Shown here piece by piece: positions 34,481 to 42,311 of a stretch of 64,000 nucleotides of DNA. A program made the position numbers and the translations under genes. The DNA lies in the NCBI GenBank assembly GCA_902795215.1, contig CADBKG010000003.1, positions 18,301 to 82,300 on the forward strand, in the 5' to 3' direction. Numbering within the stretch: position 1 is the first letter of the stretch; each line of letters starts with the position of its first letter. The notes under the pieces are model-generated. The model was given only the letters and a program-made list of their open reading frames with translations, did not search any database and was not told the origin of the DNA. Source of the DNA: an uncultured Erysipelotrichaceae bacterium. GTDB taxonomy: Bacteria; Bacillota_I; Bacilli_A; RF39; UBA660.

Positions 34481-35068
34481 ATGAGAGACTATTATTTAGT
34501 ATGCAAAAAATATAATATAGACACATTTATTAAACATTTCTATATTAAAAATAATGAAATCATTATAAAATATGCTAACTTAAAAACTAGCATTATTCCA
34601 TATTCAAAAGAAAATCTTAAAAGAGTATTGGAAAAAATAAAAACACAAATCTATATATATGCTAAATACATTAATGATAAATTTTATTATGAACCTGGTC
34701 TTAAAAAAGCTGCTTTATCAACTATTCGCGGCATATTAATAGACGGAGTTGTTATTGGAAGTGGAATACTATCATTTCCAGTTGCTATGCCTATAGGAGC
34801 ATTATTTGCTAGTTATCATCTATATGAGAACTACTGTGAAGAAGACTTAGAGTTAAATCAGTATTTCATGCAAAACGAAAGTATAATTGCAAAGAAATTT
34901 ACTAAGAACTTTAATAATATTCTTACAACTCTATCTCCTAAAGCGCAAAAACACTTTACAGAGAAAATTAATAACATTCCAAGTGATATGGAATCTTATA
35001 TTGATATAAATGATTTATCATTTATAAAAGAAGAAGATATTAAAACAATATTAAAACTTGCAAAGTAA
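34481..35068 (+). CDS. Small membrane protein of unknown function, 195 residues
   Basis: No family recognised. It has FYIKNNEIIIKYANLKTSII near residues 21-40, then a helix (NLKRVLEKIKTQI), two membrane segments near 86-115 (IDGVVIGSGILSFPVAMPIGALFASY), and a charged tail that ends SFIKEEDIKTILKLAK. The same layout and similar ends (SFTKEDVKKLVKGN in its neighbour) indicate that the two adjacent genes arose by duplication and diverged. It ends at a terminator. Confidence 0.7.
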   Translation: MRDYYLVCKKYNIDTFIKHFYIKNNEIIIKYANLKTSIIPYSKENLKRVLEKIKTQIYIYAKYINDKFYYEPGLKKAALSTIRGILIDGVVIGSGILSFPVAMPIGALFASYHLYENYCEEDLELNQYFMQNESIIAKKFTKNFNNILTTLSPKAQKHFTEKINNIPSDMESYIDINDLSFIKEEDIKTILKLAK

Positions 35069-35091
35069 AAAAGTACTTAACGTACTTTTTT
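35069..35091 (+). terminator. Terminator of the membrane protein pair
   Basis: AAGTAC and GTACTT pair around TTAAC and are followed by a T run. Confidence 0.8.
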
Positions 35092-35125
35092 TATTACAAA
35101 ATTTTGTGAATTTCCTTTAAGTATA

Positions 35126-35154
35126 TTGAAACTACTTTTTATTTATGATTAAAT
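35126..35154 (+). promoter_or_regulatory. Strong promoter of the structured small transcript
   Basis: TTGAAA (35126-35131), a 17-base spacer and TTAAAT (35149-35154) with TG one base upstream (TGATTAAAT). A 12-base perfect palindrome, ACAAAATTTTGT, lies just upstream at 35096-35107 and could be an operator. Confidence 0.7.
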
Positions 35155-35225
35155 GAAGCTAAGAGATGTTAATCTAGTAGTGGGTGTGCCTCCAACTTTT
35201 ATATACTGAGGAAGGAGGTATAGAT

Positions 35226-35378
35226 ATGACGGTATATAAATATATAGAATCATATCTTCATTTGTTTAATGGCTTATTTAGCCATCACCTTACTAATATT
35301 AATAGTTATACTACTAATATTAGTACAAATCTCATCACAAAAGTGATGAATCAAAACAAATGCACCTACATAATGTAG
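35226..35378 (+). CDS. Small ORF, 50 codons, inside the structured transcript
   Basis: An ATG follows GAAGGAGGTATAGAT, one of the best ribosome binding sites in the window. The peptide begins MTVYKYIESYLHLFNGLFSH and continues Asn/Thr-rich to a TAG inside the last hairpin. Its opening MTVY is reminiscent of small holin-like toxin peptides, but the rest is not hydrophobic enough for a clear membrane span, and much of the coding region consists of inverted repeats, which suggests that RNA structure rather than peptide sequence is under selection. It may be a peptide gene, a dual-function RNA or a decayed toxin. Confidence 0.4.
   Translation: MTVYKYIESYLHLFNGLFSHHLTNINSYTTNISTNLITKVMNQNKCTYIM
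35291..35325. repeat. Perfect 11-bp inverted repeat in the structured transcript
   Basis: TACTAATATTA at 35291-35301 and TAATATTAGTA at 35315-35325 are exact reverse complements around a 13-base loop. It is the longest of the serial hairpins. Confidence 0.85.
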
Positions 35379-35383
35379 GTGCA
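35361..35383. repeat. Perfect 10-bp inverted repeat at the end of the small ORF
   Basis: TGCACCTACA and TGTAGGTGCA pair around TAA. The small ORF stop codon lies inside the hairpin. Confidence 0.85.
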
Positions 35384-35403
35384 ACCAAAAAACTTTTATA
35401 AGG

Positions 35404-35432
35404 TGCATCTAAACTAGAATGCATCTCTTTTT
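35404..35432 (+). terminator. Terminator of the structured small transcript
   Basis: TGCATCTA pairs with TAG-A-ATGCA (one bulged base) around AAC and is followed by TCTCTTTTT. Confidence 0.65.
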
Positions 35433-35513
35433 ATATATATATTATATACATAAAATACTTAAAAATTCAAGGTTTTTAAAAATATTCATAAAATTTTGTA
35501 ATTACACGAAATG

Positions 35514-35535
35514 AGAAAAGCACATTATTAGTGCT
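35514..35535 (-). terminator. Terminator of the rlmN-suf operon
   Basis: AGCAC and GTGCT form a stem around a seven-base loop, followed on the minus strand by TTTTC. It overlaps the last codons of sufU. Confidence 0.6.
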
Positions 35536-35959
35536 CTTCTTCATATTTTTTAATTGCATTTAATATTCCTTTATATGGAAGTGTGGCACATGTAGTGCGG
35601 TTCGCCTGTTTATATATTTCTGAAAAAGCTAAAGCTTCATTTAAAAGATCTTCATCATATGGTCTTTCTTCTATCATGTTATAGAAGTTTTCAATAAATT
35701 TTTTAGCTTCTTCTAGCGTTTTACCAATTAATTCTTTTGTCATAATAGATGTAGATGCAGTTGATATTGCACATGCTTCTCCATCAAATTTAATATCCTT
35801 AATAATATTATCTTTAACATCTAAAAATAAATCGATATTATCTATGCAAGATGAATTATTAGTATTAACATATATATAATCTTTATCTTCTACTCTTCCT
35901 TTATTTTCAGGATTAGAATAATTATCTAAGATTACTTCTCTTCTTAAATTGTCATCCAT
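35528..35959 (-). CDS. sufU: SufU, zinc-dependent sulfur transfer/Fe-S assembly protein
   Basis: A 143-residue IscU-fold protein. The conserved residues of SufU are present: Cys-x-Asp in NNSSCIDNI near 38-40, Cys in GEACAIS near 62, and Cys in TTCATLPYKGI near 124. SufU accepts persulfide sulfur from SufS in Gram-positive bacteria. It is directly adjacent to sufS (one base gap). In Bacillus sufB follows sufU; here the operon stops, and the structured small transcript lies beyond. Confidence 0.95.
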   Translation of the reverse strand: MDDNLRREVILDNYSNPENKGRVEDKDYIYVNTNNSSCIDNIDLFLDVKDNIIKDIKFDGEACAISTASTSIMTKELIGKTLEEAKKFIENFYNMIEERPYDEDLLNEALAFSEIYKQANRTTCATLPYKGILNAIKKYEEEH

Positions 35960-37159
35960 TTATATCATTTCCTTTAATATTTTGTCTTTATCAGATAGAA
36001 GTTCTACAAGAGAATCTATTTCTTCCTTTGTATTATAGAAATAAAGTGATACTCTTACTGTATTTTTAACTCCTATATCTTTTTTTAGTATTTTAGCGCA
36101 ATGATTGCCTGCACGTACGCATATATTATATTTATCTAAAAAGACTGCTACATCTTGAGAGAATATTCCATCTACATTAAATGCAAGTACTCCGCTTTCC
36201 GCTTCTGGATTAATAATATCAATATGTTTTATTTTAGATAATTTTTCTATTAAATATCTTTTAAGCTCTATTTCTTTTAGATAAATATTATCCATTCCTA
36301 CTTTATTTAAATAATCTATAGCTGCACCTAGACCAATGACACCTGCAATATTAGGGGTGCCTGCTTCTAATCTTTGAGGAAGTTCTTTTAAATATACTTT
36401 TGTTTCATCATCAAATGACTCATTCATTCCTCCGCCATAATTTATAGGATCAAGTTTTTCGAGAAGCTCTTCTTTACCATATAAAACACCTACCCCAGTT
36501 GGGCCACACATTTTATGCCCTGAAAAAGCCATAAAATCAATATCTAAATCTTGTACATCTGTTTTTGAATGTGGTACTGTTTGAGCTCCATCAAGAACTA
36601 CAAATATATTTCTTTCATGTGCAAGCTTAGTTATTTCTTTTATAGGTCTTACATCCCCAACTACATTTGTAATACCCGCAAGGGCAATAACTTTTGTATT
36701 AGGAGTTATACTATTTAATACATTTTTAACTGTTACATGAAGTGAATCATCTAAGTTTATATAATTAATCTTTATTTTGTTTGTATCTGCAAGTCTAAAC
36801 CAAGGTAAGATATTTGAAGCATGCTCCGAATTAGTAATTAAAACTTCATCTCCTGCTTCTAAGTATTTTTCAAAAAAACCTCTGGCTATCATATTTAAAC
36901 TTTCAGTTGCGCCACTAGTAAAAATAATTTCTTCACGTTTTTTGGCATTAATAAAATCTTTTACTTTATCTCTAACACCTTCATATGCCATATCTACTTT
37001 TAAACTGATATTGTAATCTCCTCTATGCGCATTAGCAGAATAATTTTCATAATAATCATCCATAGCTTTAATTACAGAGTATGGCTTAAAAGTAGTTGCG
37101 CCATTATCAAAATAAATTAAATCTTTTTTAAGCATGGGAAAATCTTGTTTAAAATCCAT
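35960..37159 (-). CDS. sufS: SufS cysteine desulfurase
   Basis: A 399-residue class V PLP aminotransferase-fold enzyme that releases sulfur from cysteine as persulfide for Fe-S assembly. Visible features are FDNGATTFKP at the start, HRGDYNIS, GATESLN, the PLP lysine in FSGHKMCGPTGVG near 220, and the active Cys in VRAGNHCAKIL near 352. It lies in the order sufC, sufD-like, sufS, sufU. GGAGGTGGG precedes the ATG. Confidence 0.96.
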   Translation of the reverse strand: MDFKQDFPMLKKDLIYFDNGATTFKPYSVIKAMDDYYENYSANAHRGDYNISLKVDMAYEGVRDKVKDFINAKKREEIIFTSGATESLNMIARGFFEKYLEAGDEVLITNSEHASNILPWFRLADTNKIKINYINLDDSLHVTVKNVLNSITPNTKVIALAGITNVVGDVRPIKEITKLAHERNIFVVLDGAQTVPHSKTDVQDLDIDFMAFSGHKMCGPTGVGVLYGKEELLEKLDPINYGGGMNESFDDETKVYLKELPQRLEAGTPNIAGVIGLGAAIDYLNKVGMDNIYLKEIELKRYLIEKLSKIKHIDIINPEAESGVLAFNVDGIFSQDVAVFLDKYNICVRAGNHCAKILKKDIGVKNTVRVSLYFYNTKEEIDSLVELLSDKDKILKEMI

Positions 37160-37172
37160 AATCCCACCTCCT

Positions 37173-37820
37173 TTATAAAATCTCTTTTATTTTTCCTTTA
37201 AAGTCTTCATCAAATATCGAAAGTATAAAACTATCTTCTAAAAGTTTATTTGCTTTTTCATTTGATATTCCTTTACTTTCTAAATATAGTAAATCATCAT
37301 CTGATATTTTGCATATAGCTGCGCCGTGATTAGCTTCTACATTGCAAGAATCAACTAGTAAATTAGGAATAATTACTATATTTCCCGTACCTTTATTAAT
37401 AACTTTTGCATATTCATTAAGTATATTATCTTTTGAATCTTTATCTATTTTACCATCCATTTTTATTTTAACATCATTATTACCTTCATTTATTCCTCTA
37501 ACATATACATTAGAGATAGCATTATTACTTAAAAGATTAGTATTTATATTCAAATTATATACTCCATCAGTAATAAATGAGCATGCTAAAATAAGTTTTG
37601 AATTTTCATTTAAGGAAACATTTATATCTACATTTTTGTTTTTACATTTATTAAATAAATTAAGTACTAATATAGCGCCTTTATTTATAGTAATATCTAA
37701 ATCTAAATCTTTTTCATAATTTATGCTATTAATTATTGCTTTACCATCAATAGTTAATTTGCTTTTGATATCAAGACTTTTAAAAGAACTTAATTCATCA
37801 GCTAGTAATATATTATTCAT
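37173..37820 (-). CDS. sufD: Short SufD/SufB-family Fe-S assembly scaffold protein
   Basis: A 215-residue protein of the SufB/SufD family, about half the usual 420-470. It keeps the core beta-helix (ITINKGAILVLNLF, DINVSLNENSKLILACSF) and the C-terminal signature PNLLVDSCNVEANHGAAI followed by ISDDDLLYLESKGISNEKA. The N-terminal domain is missing. The ATG at 37818-37820 overlaps the end of sufC by eight bases and follows GGTGAAG. SufD normally pairs with SufB and SufC; no sufB is seen in this window, so a SufB must be elsewhere or this protein forms the scaffold alone. Confidence 0.85.
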   Translation of the reverse strand: MNNILLADELSSFKSLDIKSKLTIDGKAIINSINYEKDLDLDITINKGAILVLNLFNKCKNKNVDINVSLNENSKLILACSFITDGVYNLNINTNLLSNNAISNVYVRGINEGNNDVKIKMDGKIDKDSKDNILNEYAKVINKGTGNIVIIPNLLVDSCNVEANHGAAICKISDDDLLYLESKGISNEKANKLLEDSFILSIFDEDFKGKIKEIL

Positions 37821-38568
37821 TTTCTTCACCAGCACTTATATTAAATGCCCCAGAAAATCCTTCTTTTTCTATTTTTTTAGCTAAGTCATAATTTCCAGAC
37901 ACAGCTATTTTACCATCATTAATAATATGTACTTTATCTGGTTTTAAACCTTCTAATATATTTAAATGATGTGTAATAATTATAATAGAACAATTATTTT
38001 CTTTTTTATATTCTTTAATAGTTTTAGTAATTGATTTTAAACTGTCTATGTCAAGGCCAGAATCAAGTTCATCTAGCATAATTAGTTTTGGTTTTAACAT
38101 ATATAAATGAAGCATTTCATTTTTCTTTCTTTCTCCACCAGACATTCTTTCATTTATACCACGATGTAAAAATTCTTTAGGTAAATCTATTTTTTTAATA
38201 ACTTCGTTTATTTCTTTATTAAATTCAAAAATAGATTTATGCATTCCTCTTTCATTTAATGCTAGTCTTAGCATTTCTGCATTAGTTACTCCCGGTATTT
38301 CTAGTGGATTTTGAAATAACATAAATATACCTTTTTTGGCGATTTCTGAAACTGGTAAATCAGTTATATTTTCACCATCATATATTATTTTTCCTTTAAC
38401 ATCATAATTGATTCTATCTCCAAGTATAGTTTTACATAAAGTGCTTTTTCCAGTTCCATTTTGGCCCATTATTACATGCACTTCGTTATCATTTATTTCT
38501 AGATTTAAATCTTTTAAAATTTCCTTTTTATCTTTTGAGTTTACGGTTAAATTTTTAATTTGAAGCAT
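37813..38568 (-). CDS. sufC: SufC ABC-type ATPase of Fe-S assembly
   Basis: A 251-residue ABC ATPase with Walker A GQNGTGKSTLC near 37, the Q-loop in FMLFQNPLEIPGVTN, signature MSGGERKKNEML near 145, Walker B KLIMLDELDSGLD near 163, and the His switch in IIITHH. The sequence FQNPLEIPGV is typical of SufC. It drives conformational change of the SufBCD scaffold. It starts two bases after the DUF308 gene stop, so the suf genes are read through from the upstream rlmN-rpe operon. Confidence 0.96.
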   Translation of the reverse strand: MLQIKNLTVNSKDKKEILKDLNLEINDNEVHVIMGQNGTGKSTLCKTILGDRINYDVKGKIIYDGENITDLPVSEIAKKGIFMLFQNPLEIPGVTNAEMLRLALNERGMHKSIFEFNKEINEVIKKIDLPKEFLHRGINERMSGGERKKNEMLHLYMLKPKLIMLDELDSGLDIDSLKSITKTIKEYKKENNCSIIIITHHLNILEGLKPDKVHIINDGKIAVSGNYDLAKKIEKEGFSGAFNISAGEENE

Positions 38569-38570
38569 TA

Positions 38571-39086
38571 TTATGCCCCCTTATTTAAAAGATAATCAAC
38601 TATACTTAATACAGAATATATAATTAATATTAAACCTATTGTAGAAAATACTAGATTATCTACAAATATCATATATATACCAACTAATATTAGAATAAAA
38701 CCAATTATTAAACTAATTATACTTCCTTTAGTAGCTTTCATTGTATTCGCACCACTAGCTATTATTGACAAACCACTAAGTAAAATCCAAATACCCATTA
38801 CTAGTCTAACAAGTAATTCAAAAGCACTATTAAATATTATAAATATAAGACCAATTAATATCATAACTATATTAAAATATTGATCCGTGCTTGTACTAGT
38901 ACTTGATTTAGAATCAAAAATTGCTTTTGATATACCAAGAAACAAAAATACACCACCGATTATATATGATAAAGCTTTAGTCATACCACTTGGATTAGTA
39001 AACAATAATATTCCAAGTATTAATAATACTATACTTGTTATAAGTGTATTGGTAGTTTTATAACTTTTTATTTTAATAACTTTCAT
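38571..39086 (-). CDS. DUF308/HdeD-like membrane protein
   Basis: A 171-residue protein with six membrane segments in repeated pairs (LITSIVLLILGILLF, LSYIIGGVFLFLGIS, IVMILIGLIFIIFN, LVMGIWILLSGLSIIASG, IISLIIGFILILVGIYMIF, IGLILIIYSVLSIV), typical of HdeD-like DUF308. The role is unknown. The ATG at 39084-39086 has GAAGTGA upstream, deciding against a longer frame. It lies between rpe and sufC, apparently in the same operon. Confidence 0.83.
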   Translation of the reverse strand: MKVIKIKSYKTTNTLITSIVLLILGILLFTNPSGMTKALSYIIGGVFLFLGISKAIFDSKSSTSTSTDQYFNIVMILIGLIFIIFNSAFELLVRLVMGIWILLSGLSIIASGANTMKATKGSIISLIIGFILILVGIYMIFVDNLVFSTIGLILIIYSVLSIVDYLLNKGA

Positions 39087-39120
39087 AAAATCACTTCTTT
39101 CCCATGTATTATATCGCACT

Positions 39121-39759
39121 TTATTTGTTTTTTAAAGATATAAGTTCATCAACTTTTTCATTATAATTATCACTTTTGCATATATAAGAACCAACTGTAA
39201 TTATATCTACATCTTTTAGTTTAGAAAAATTTGTATTATTAACACCACCATCAATTCCAATTAAGAATTTAAGGTTTCTTTTTTCTCTTATATTTTTTAG
39301 CGTTTCGACTTTTTCGAGCGAATTTTCCATAAATTCTTGTCCACCCATACCAGGTTCAACACTCATAACTAGAACTTCATCTAACTTTTCTAAATATGGT
39401 GATATTTCTGTAATATCAGTATCAGGTTTAATTGCAAGTCCGCATCTTATATTAAAGCTTTTAATATAATCGAGTAGTGAATCTATATTATCATCTATTT
39501 CTACTTGAAAGATAATCATATCTACATTTTTTAAACTAGAATAATATGTTATATATTTAAAAGGATCATCAACCATAAAGTGGACATTTAATGGTTTAAA
39601 AGTATTATTTAGATGCTTGAAAGGATCAACAATATTAGGTACAAATTTACCATCCATTACATCTATATGAAAATACTCTGCTTTTGTATCATTTACTCTT
39701 TTAATAGTTTCATCTAAGTCGTAATTACTAGACAATATTGATACTGCTATATCCATCAT
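39121..39759 (-). CDS. rpe: Ribulose-phosphate 3-epimerase
   Basis: A 212-residue TIM barrel that interconverts ribulose 5-phosphate and xylulose 5-phosphate in the pentose phosphate pathway. Motifs: ILSSNYDLDE near 9, YFHIDVMDGKFVPNIV near 29 with a catalytic Asp, VHFMVDDP near 58, VMSVEPGMGGQEF near 130 and IGIDGGVN near 163 with the second Asp. It follows rsgA, with a four-base overlap, in the Bacillus-like order rlmN-prpC-prkC-rsgA-rpe. Confidence 0.95.
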   Translation of the reverse strand: MMDIAVSILSSNYDLDETIKRVNDTKAEYFHIDVMDGKFVPNIVDPFKHLNNTFKPLNVHFMVDDPFKYITYYSSLKNVDMIIFQVEIDDNIDSLLDYIKSFNIRCGLAIKPDTDITEISPYLEKLDEVLVMSVEPGMGGQEFMENSLEKVETLKNIREKRNLKFLIGIDGGVNNTNFSKLKDVDIITVGSYICKSDNYNEKVDELISLKNK

Positions 39760-40583
39760 AATTCACCTCTAAACTTTATATAATTATCATATCTTGATTT
39801 TAGTATTTGTTTATTTTCTACTGCTTTTTTTACATTACATCCATCTTCTTTATCATGGTTACAATCTTTATATTTGCAAGTAAACTCTTTGAATTCTATA
39901 AAATAATTCTTTAACTCATTTTTATCAGTATTTATATCTAGACTACTAAAACCAGGAGTATCTACAAAGAATACATCCTTTACTTTATGTATTTCTGTAT
40001 GACGAGTAGTATGTTTACCTCTTCCAAGAGCCTCGCTTATTTCATCTGTTTTTAAATTTAAATCTCCAAGTTTATTAATTAAACTAGATTTACCAGCCCC
40101 TGTTTGACCAGTTAGAACAACTATTTTTTCTTTTAAATATTCAAGAAGCTTTTTTGTCTCTGTATTTTTAAATACTTTAATTCCTATTCTTTCATAATAA
40201 CTAAATATTTTATCTATATCATCAAGTTCTTCCTGATTTAATAAATCACACTTAGTTAAGCATATTACAGGCGTTATATCATTTTTTGTTATAACAGCAA
40301 TTTGTTTATCTAGAAGTGAAAGAGATAAATTTGGTTTTCTAACACTAGTAACTATTAAAGCAACATCAACATTTGATACATTTGGTCTATCAAGGATATT
40401 TTTTCTAGGTAATATTTCTTTAATTAGGTTTTGTTTATAGTCAAAAACGACAAAATCCCCAACTAGAGGAGTTGTTTTGTCGTTTCTAAATTTACCACGT
40501 GCTCTACATTCATATGTTTCATTTTCACTTTGCACGGTATATAAGTTACTTATAATTTTAATTATTGTTCCATTTTTATCCAT
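39756..40583 (-). CDS. rsgA: Ribosome small subunit-dependent GTPase RsgA
   Basis: A 275-residue circularly permuted GTPase for late 30S maturation. N-terminal OB domain (about 1-65), then the permuted order: base motif LTKCD near 112, P-loop VLTGQTGAGKSSLINKLGD near 160, switch region GRGKHTTRH, DTPGFSS, and a C-terminal zinc site FTCKYKDCNHDKEDGC. The ATG at 40581-40583 follows AGGGGAA. The start lies inside the end of prkC (overlap eight bases). Second-to-last of the rlmN-rpe block. Confidence 0.95.
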   Translation of the reverse strand: MDKNGTIIKIISNLYTVQSENETYECRARGKFRNDKTTPLVGDFVVFDYKQNLIKEILPRKNILDRPNVSNVDVALIVTSVRKPNLSLSLLDKQIAVITKNDITPVICLTKCDLLNQEELDDIDKIFSYYERIGIKVFKNTETKKLLEYLKEKIVVLTGQTGAGKSSLINKLGDLNLKTDEISEALGRGKHTTRHTEIHKVKDVFFVDTPGFSSLDINTDKNELKNYFIEFKEFTCKYKDCNHDKEDGCNVKKAVENKQILKSRYDNYIKFRGEL

Positions 40584-42309
40584 TAGATTCCCCTGTATTA
40601 TTTGTTTCTGGAGCAATTGCAACAGTTATTGTAAGTGTTGCACCACTTTGTATTTTTGTGTTTTTAGGTCTTGACTGAGCAATAATTGTTCCAGGTTCTT
40701 CAGTTGTTGTTTCTTGCATTTTTTGTTTTAGTTGTAAGTTATATTTTTTAGCAAATTCTTCTATATCTTGATATGTATAATCTCCAGTTGTAAAGTCTGG
40801 ATATAATGAATCAATATCTGGAACGTATAGTGTTACAGTATCTCCTTCTTTAACTTTTTCTTTAGGTGCAGGTGCTTGACTAATTATCTCATCTGCATCG
40901 TAATCGACTGGATTTTCTACTTCTTTCTTTTCAATCAATACTTTTAATCCATAATCATTTTCAAGTTTATCTTGAACATTTTTATAGTCTCTACCTGTAT
41001 AATCTTCAAGTGTTATCATGCTTGTTCCCGTTGAAACATATATAGTTACTTCTGTTCCTTCTTTTACAGTTCTTCCTGCTGCAGGATCAGTTTTAACTAC
41101 TTTACCAGCTTTAATATCATCGCTTGCTATTTCTTTTAACTTAGAATTAATTTTTAATCCTTTATCAAGCAGTTTTTCTTCTGCTTTTAATTCATCAAGT
41201 CCTGATACATCCGGAACTACAGTGTTAGACACTGATGTTATTTTAGGAAGAATAACTACAAGTGCTGTTACTAAAACAACAATACCTGTAAATATTGAAC
41301 CAAGTATGAGTAAAAGTTTATTTTCTTTTTTCATTTCATCTGCATCAACTGCTTTTGATTTAACTACTTCTTCCTCTTCTTCATCAGGTTTAACGTTTTT
41401 AACGCTTTCTTTTAATTTTTTAGCAGTTTTATCACTTTCTTCAAATTCTTTATATTCGTATTCTATTATAGGTTCATCCGCGCGTTTATCATCCATTGCT
41501 GTACTTATGTCGTTAAGCATTTCTCTAGCATCGGCGTATCTATTTTTTGGATTTTTTGCAGTTGATCTTTTTAATATATTAACTATTGAATTTGGAACAT
41601 TTGGTAATTTTTTAGTAATATCAGGTAGTGGTTCTTTTAATTGTTTCAATGCTATTTCTACTGCGTTTTCTCCCCTAAATGGTAATTCTCCTGTAAGTAA
41701 TTCATACATAAGTATTCCCATAGAATATATATCACTTTGCATTGTAGATCCTTTACCACTTGCTTGTTCTGGTGGTAAATAATGTACTGAACCCATAACT
41801 GAATTTGTTTGAGTAAGCTGTGTTGAATTTAATGCCATTGCTATACCAAAATCAGTAATTTTAACAAGTCCAGAATCAAGTATCATTATATTTTGAGGTT
41901 TAATATCTCTATGAATTATATATGAATCATGAGCAACTGCCATACCTTCACATATTTGACTCATTATATCCACAACTTCTGAAAGAGTTAATTTTCCACG
42001 TTTTTTTATTAATTCTTTTAGATGTTTACCTTCGATATATTCCATTACAATATAATAGTTTCCGTTATCTTCACCAACATCGTACACTTCAACTATATTT
42101 GGATGAGATAAACTAGATGCTGACAAAGCTTCTCTTTGAAAACGTCTAACGAATTTCTCGTCTGTTGCAAGATCTCCACGTAAGATTTTTACAGCGACAT
42201 TTCTATCTAAAATTGTATCGTAAGCAAGATAAACATTAGCCATACCACCTTCACCAATAGATTTAATAATCTGATAACGCTCGTTTATCTTTTGTCCTTT
42301 CATTATCAT
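40576..42309 (-). CDS. prkC: PASTA-domain Ser/Thr protein kinase PrkC
   Basis: A 577-residue transmembrane Hanks-type kinase. The kinase domain (about 10-270) has the Gly-rich loop SIGEGGMANVYLAYD, the Lys in VAVKIL, the catalytic loop IIHRDIKPQNIM, DFGIA and GSVHYLPPEQASG. A charged linker and one membrane segment (about 335-357) are followed by three PASTA repeats (VVPDVSGL, MITLEDYTGRD and LYPDFTTGDY starts) that sense peptidoglycan fragments. The C-terminus is short. Paired with the PP2C phosphatase directly upstream, forming a reversible switch controlling envelope growth. Confidence 0.97.
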   Translation of the reverse strand: MIMKGQKINERYQIIKSIGEGGMANVYLAYDTILDRNVAVKILRGDLATDEKFVRRFQREALSASSLSHPNIVEVYDVGEDNGNYYIVMEYIEGKHLKELIKKRGKLTLSEVVDIMSQICEGMAVAHDSYIIHRDIKPQNIMILDSGLVKITDFGIAMALNSTQLTQTNSVMGSVHYLPPEQASGKGSTMQSDIYSMGILMYELLTGELPFRGENAVEIALKQLKEPLPDITKKLPNVPNSIVNILKRSTAKNPKNRYADAREMLNDISTAMDDKRADEPIIEYEYKEFEESDKTAKKLKESVKNVKPDEEEEEVVKSKAVDADEMKKENKLLLILGSIFTGIVVLVTALVVILPKITSVSNTVVPDVSGLDELKAEEKLLDKGLKINSKLKEIASDDIKAGKVVKTDPAAGRTVKEGTEVTIYVSTGTSMITLEDYTGRDYKNVQDKLENDYGLKVLIEKKEVENPVDYDADEIISQAPAPKEKVKEGDTVTLYVPDIDSLYPDFTTGDYTYQDIEEFAKKYNLQLKQKMQETTTEEPGTIIAQSRPKNTKIQSGATLTITVAIAPETNNTGESNG

Positions 42310-42311
42310 AC

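Larger units (their letters stand above)
35161..35432 (+). ncRNA. Candidate structured small RNA or type I toxin-like mRNA
   Basis: Between a strong promoter and a terminator lies a transcript of about 270 bases. TGCCTCC (35187-35193) can pair with GGAGGTA (35214-35220), hiding the ribosome binding site of a 50-codon ORF. Four perfect hairpins follow: 35269-35285 (6 pairs), 35291-35325 (11 pairs, 13-base loop), 35332-35349 (7 pairs, AAAA loop) and 35361-35383 (10 pairs). This layout resembles type I toxin mRNAs, but the peptide is not a clear membrane toxin and no antisense promoter is obvious. It is the main content of the gap between 35069 and 35528. Confidence 0.55.

Noticed and set aside
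35269..35383. Serial hairpins as a CRISPR array or repeat cluster
   Set aside because: The hairpins differ in sequence and length and there are no uniform direct repeats or spacers; no cas genes are in the window.
35433..35513. AT-rich tract as an origin-like or tRNA region
   Set aside because: Only simple TA runs are present; no DnaA-box cluster, cloverleaf or CCA end was seen. No tRNA or rRNA gene was recognised anywhere in the window.
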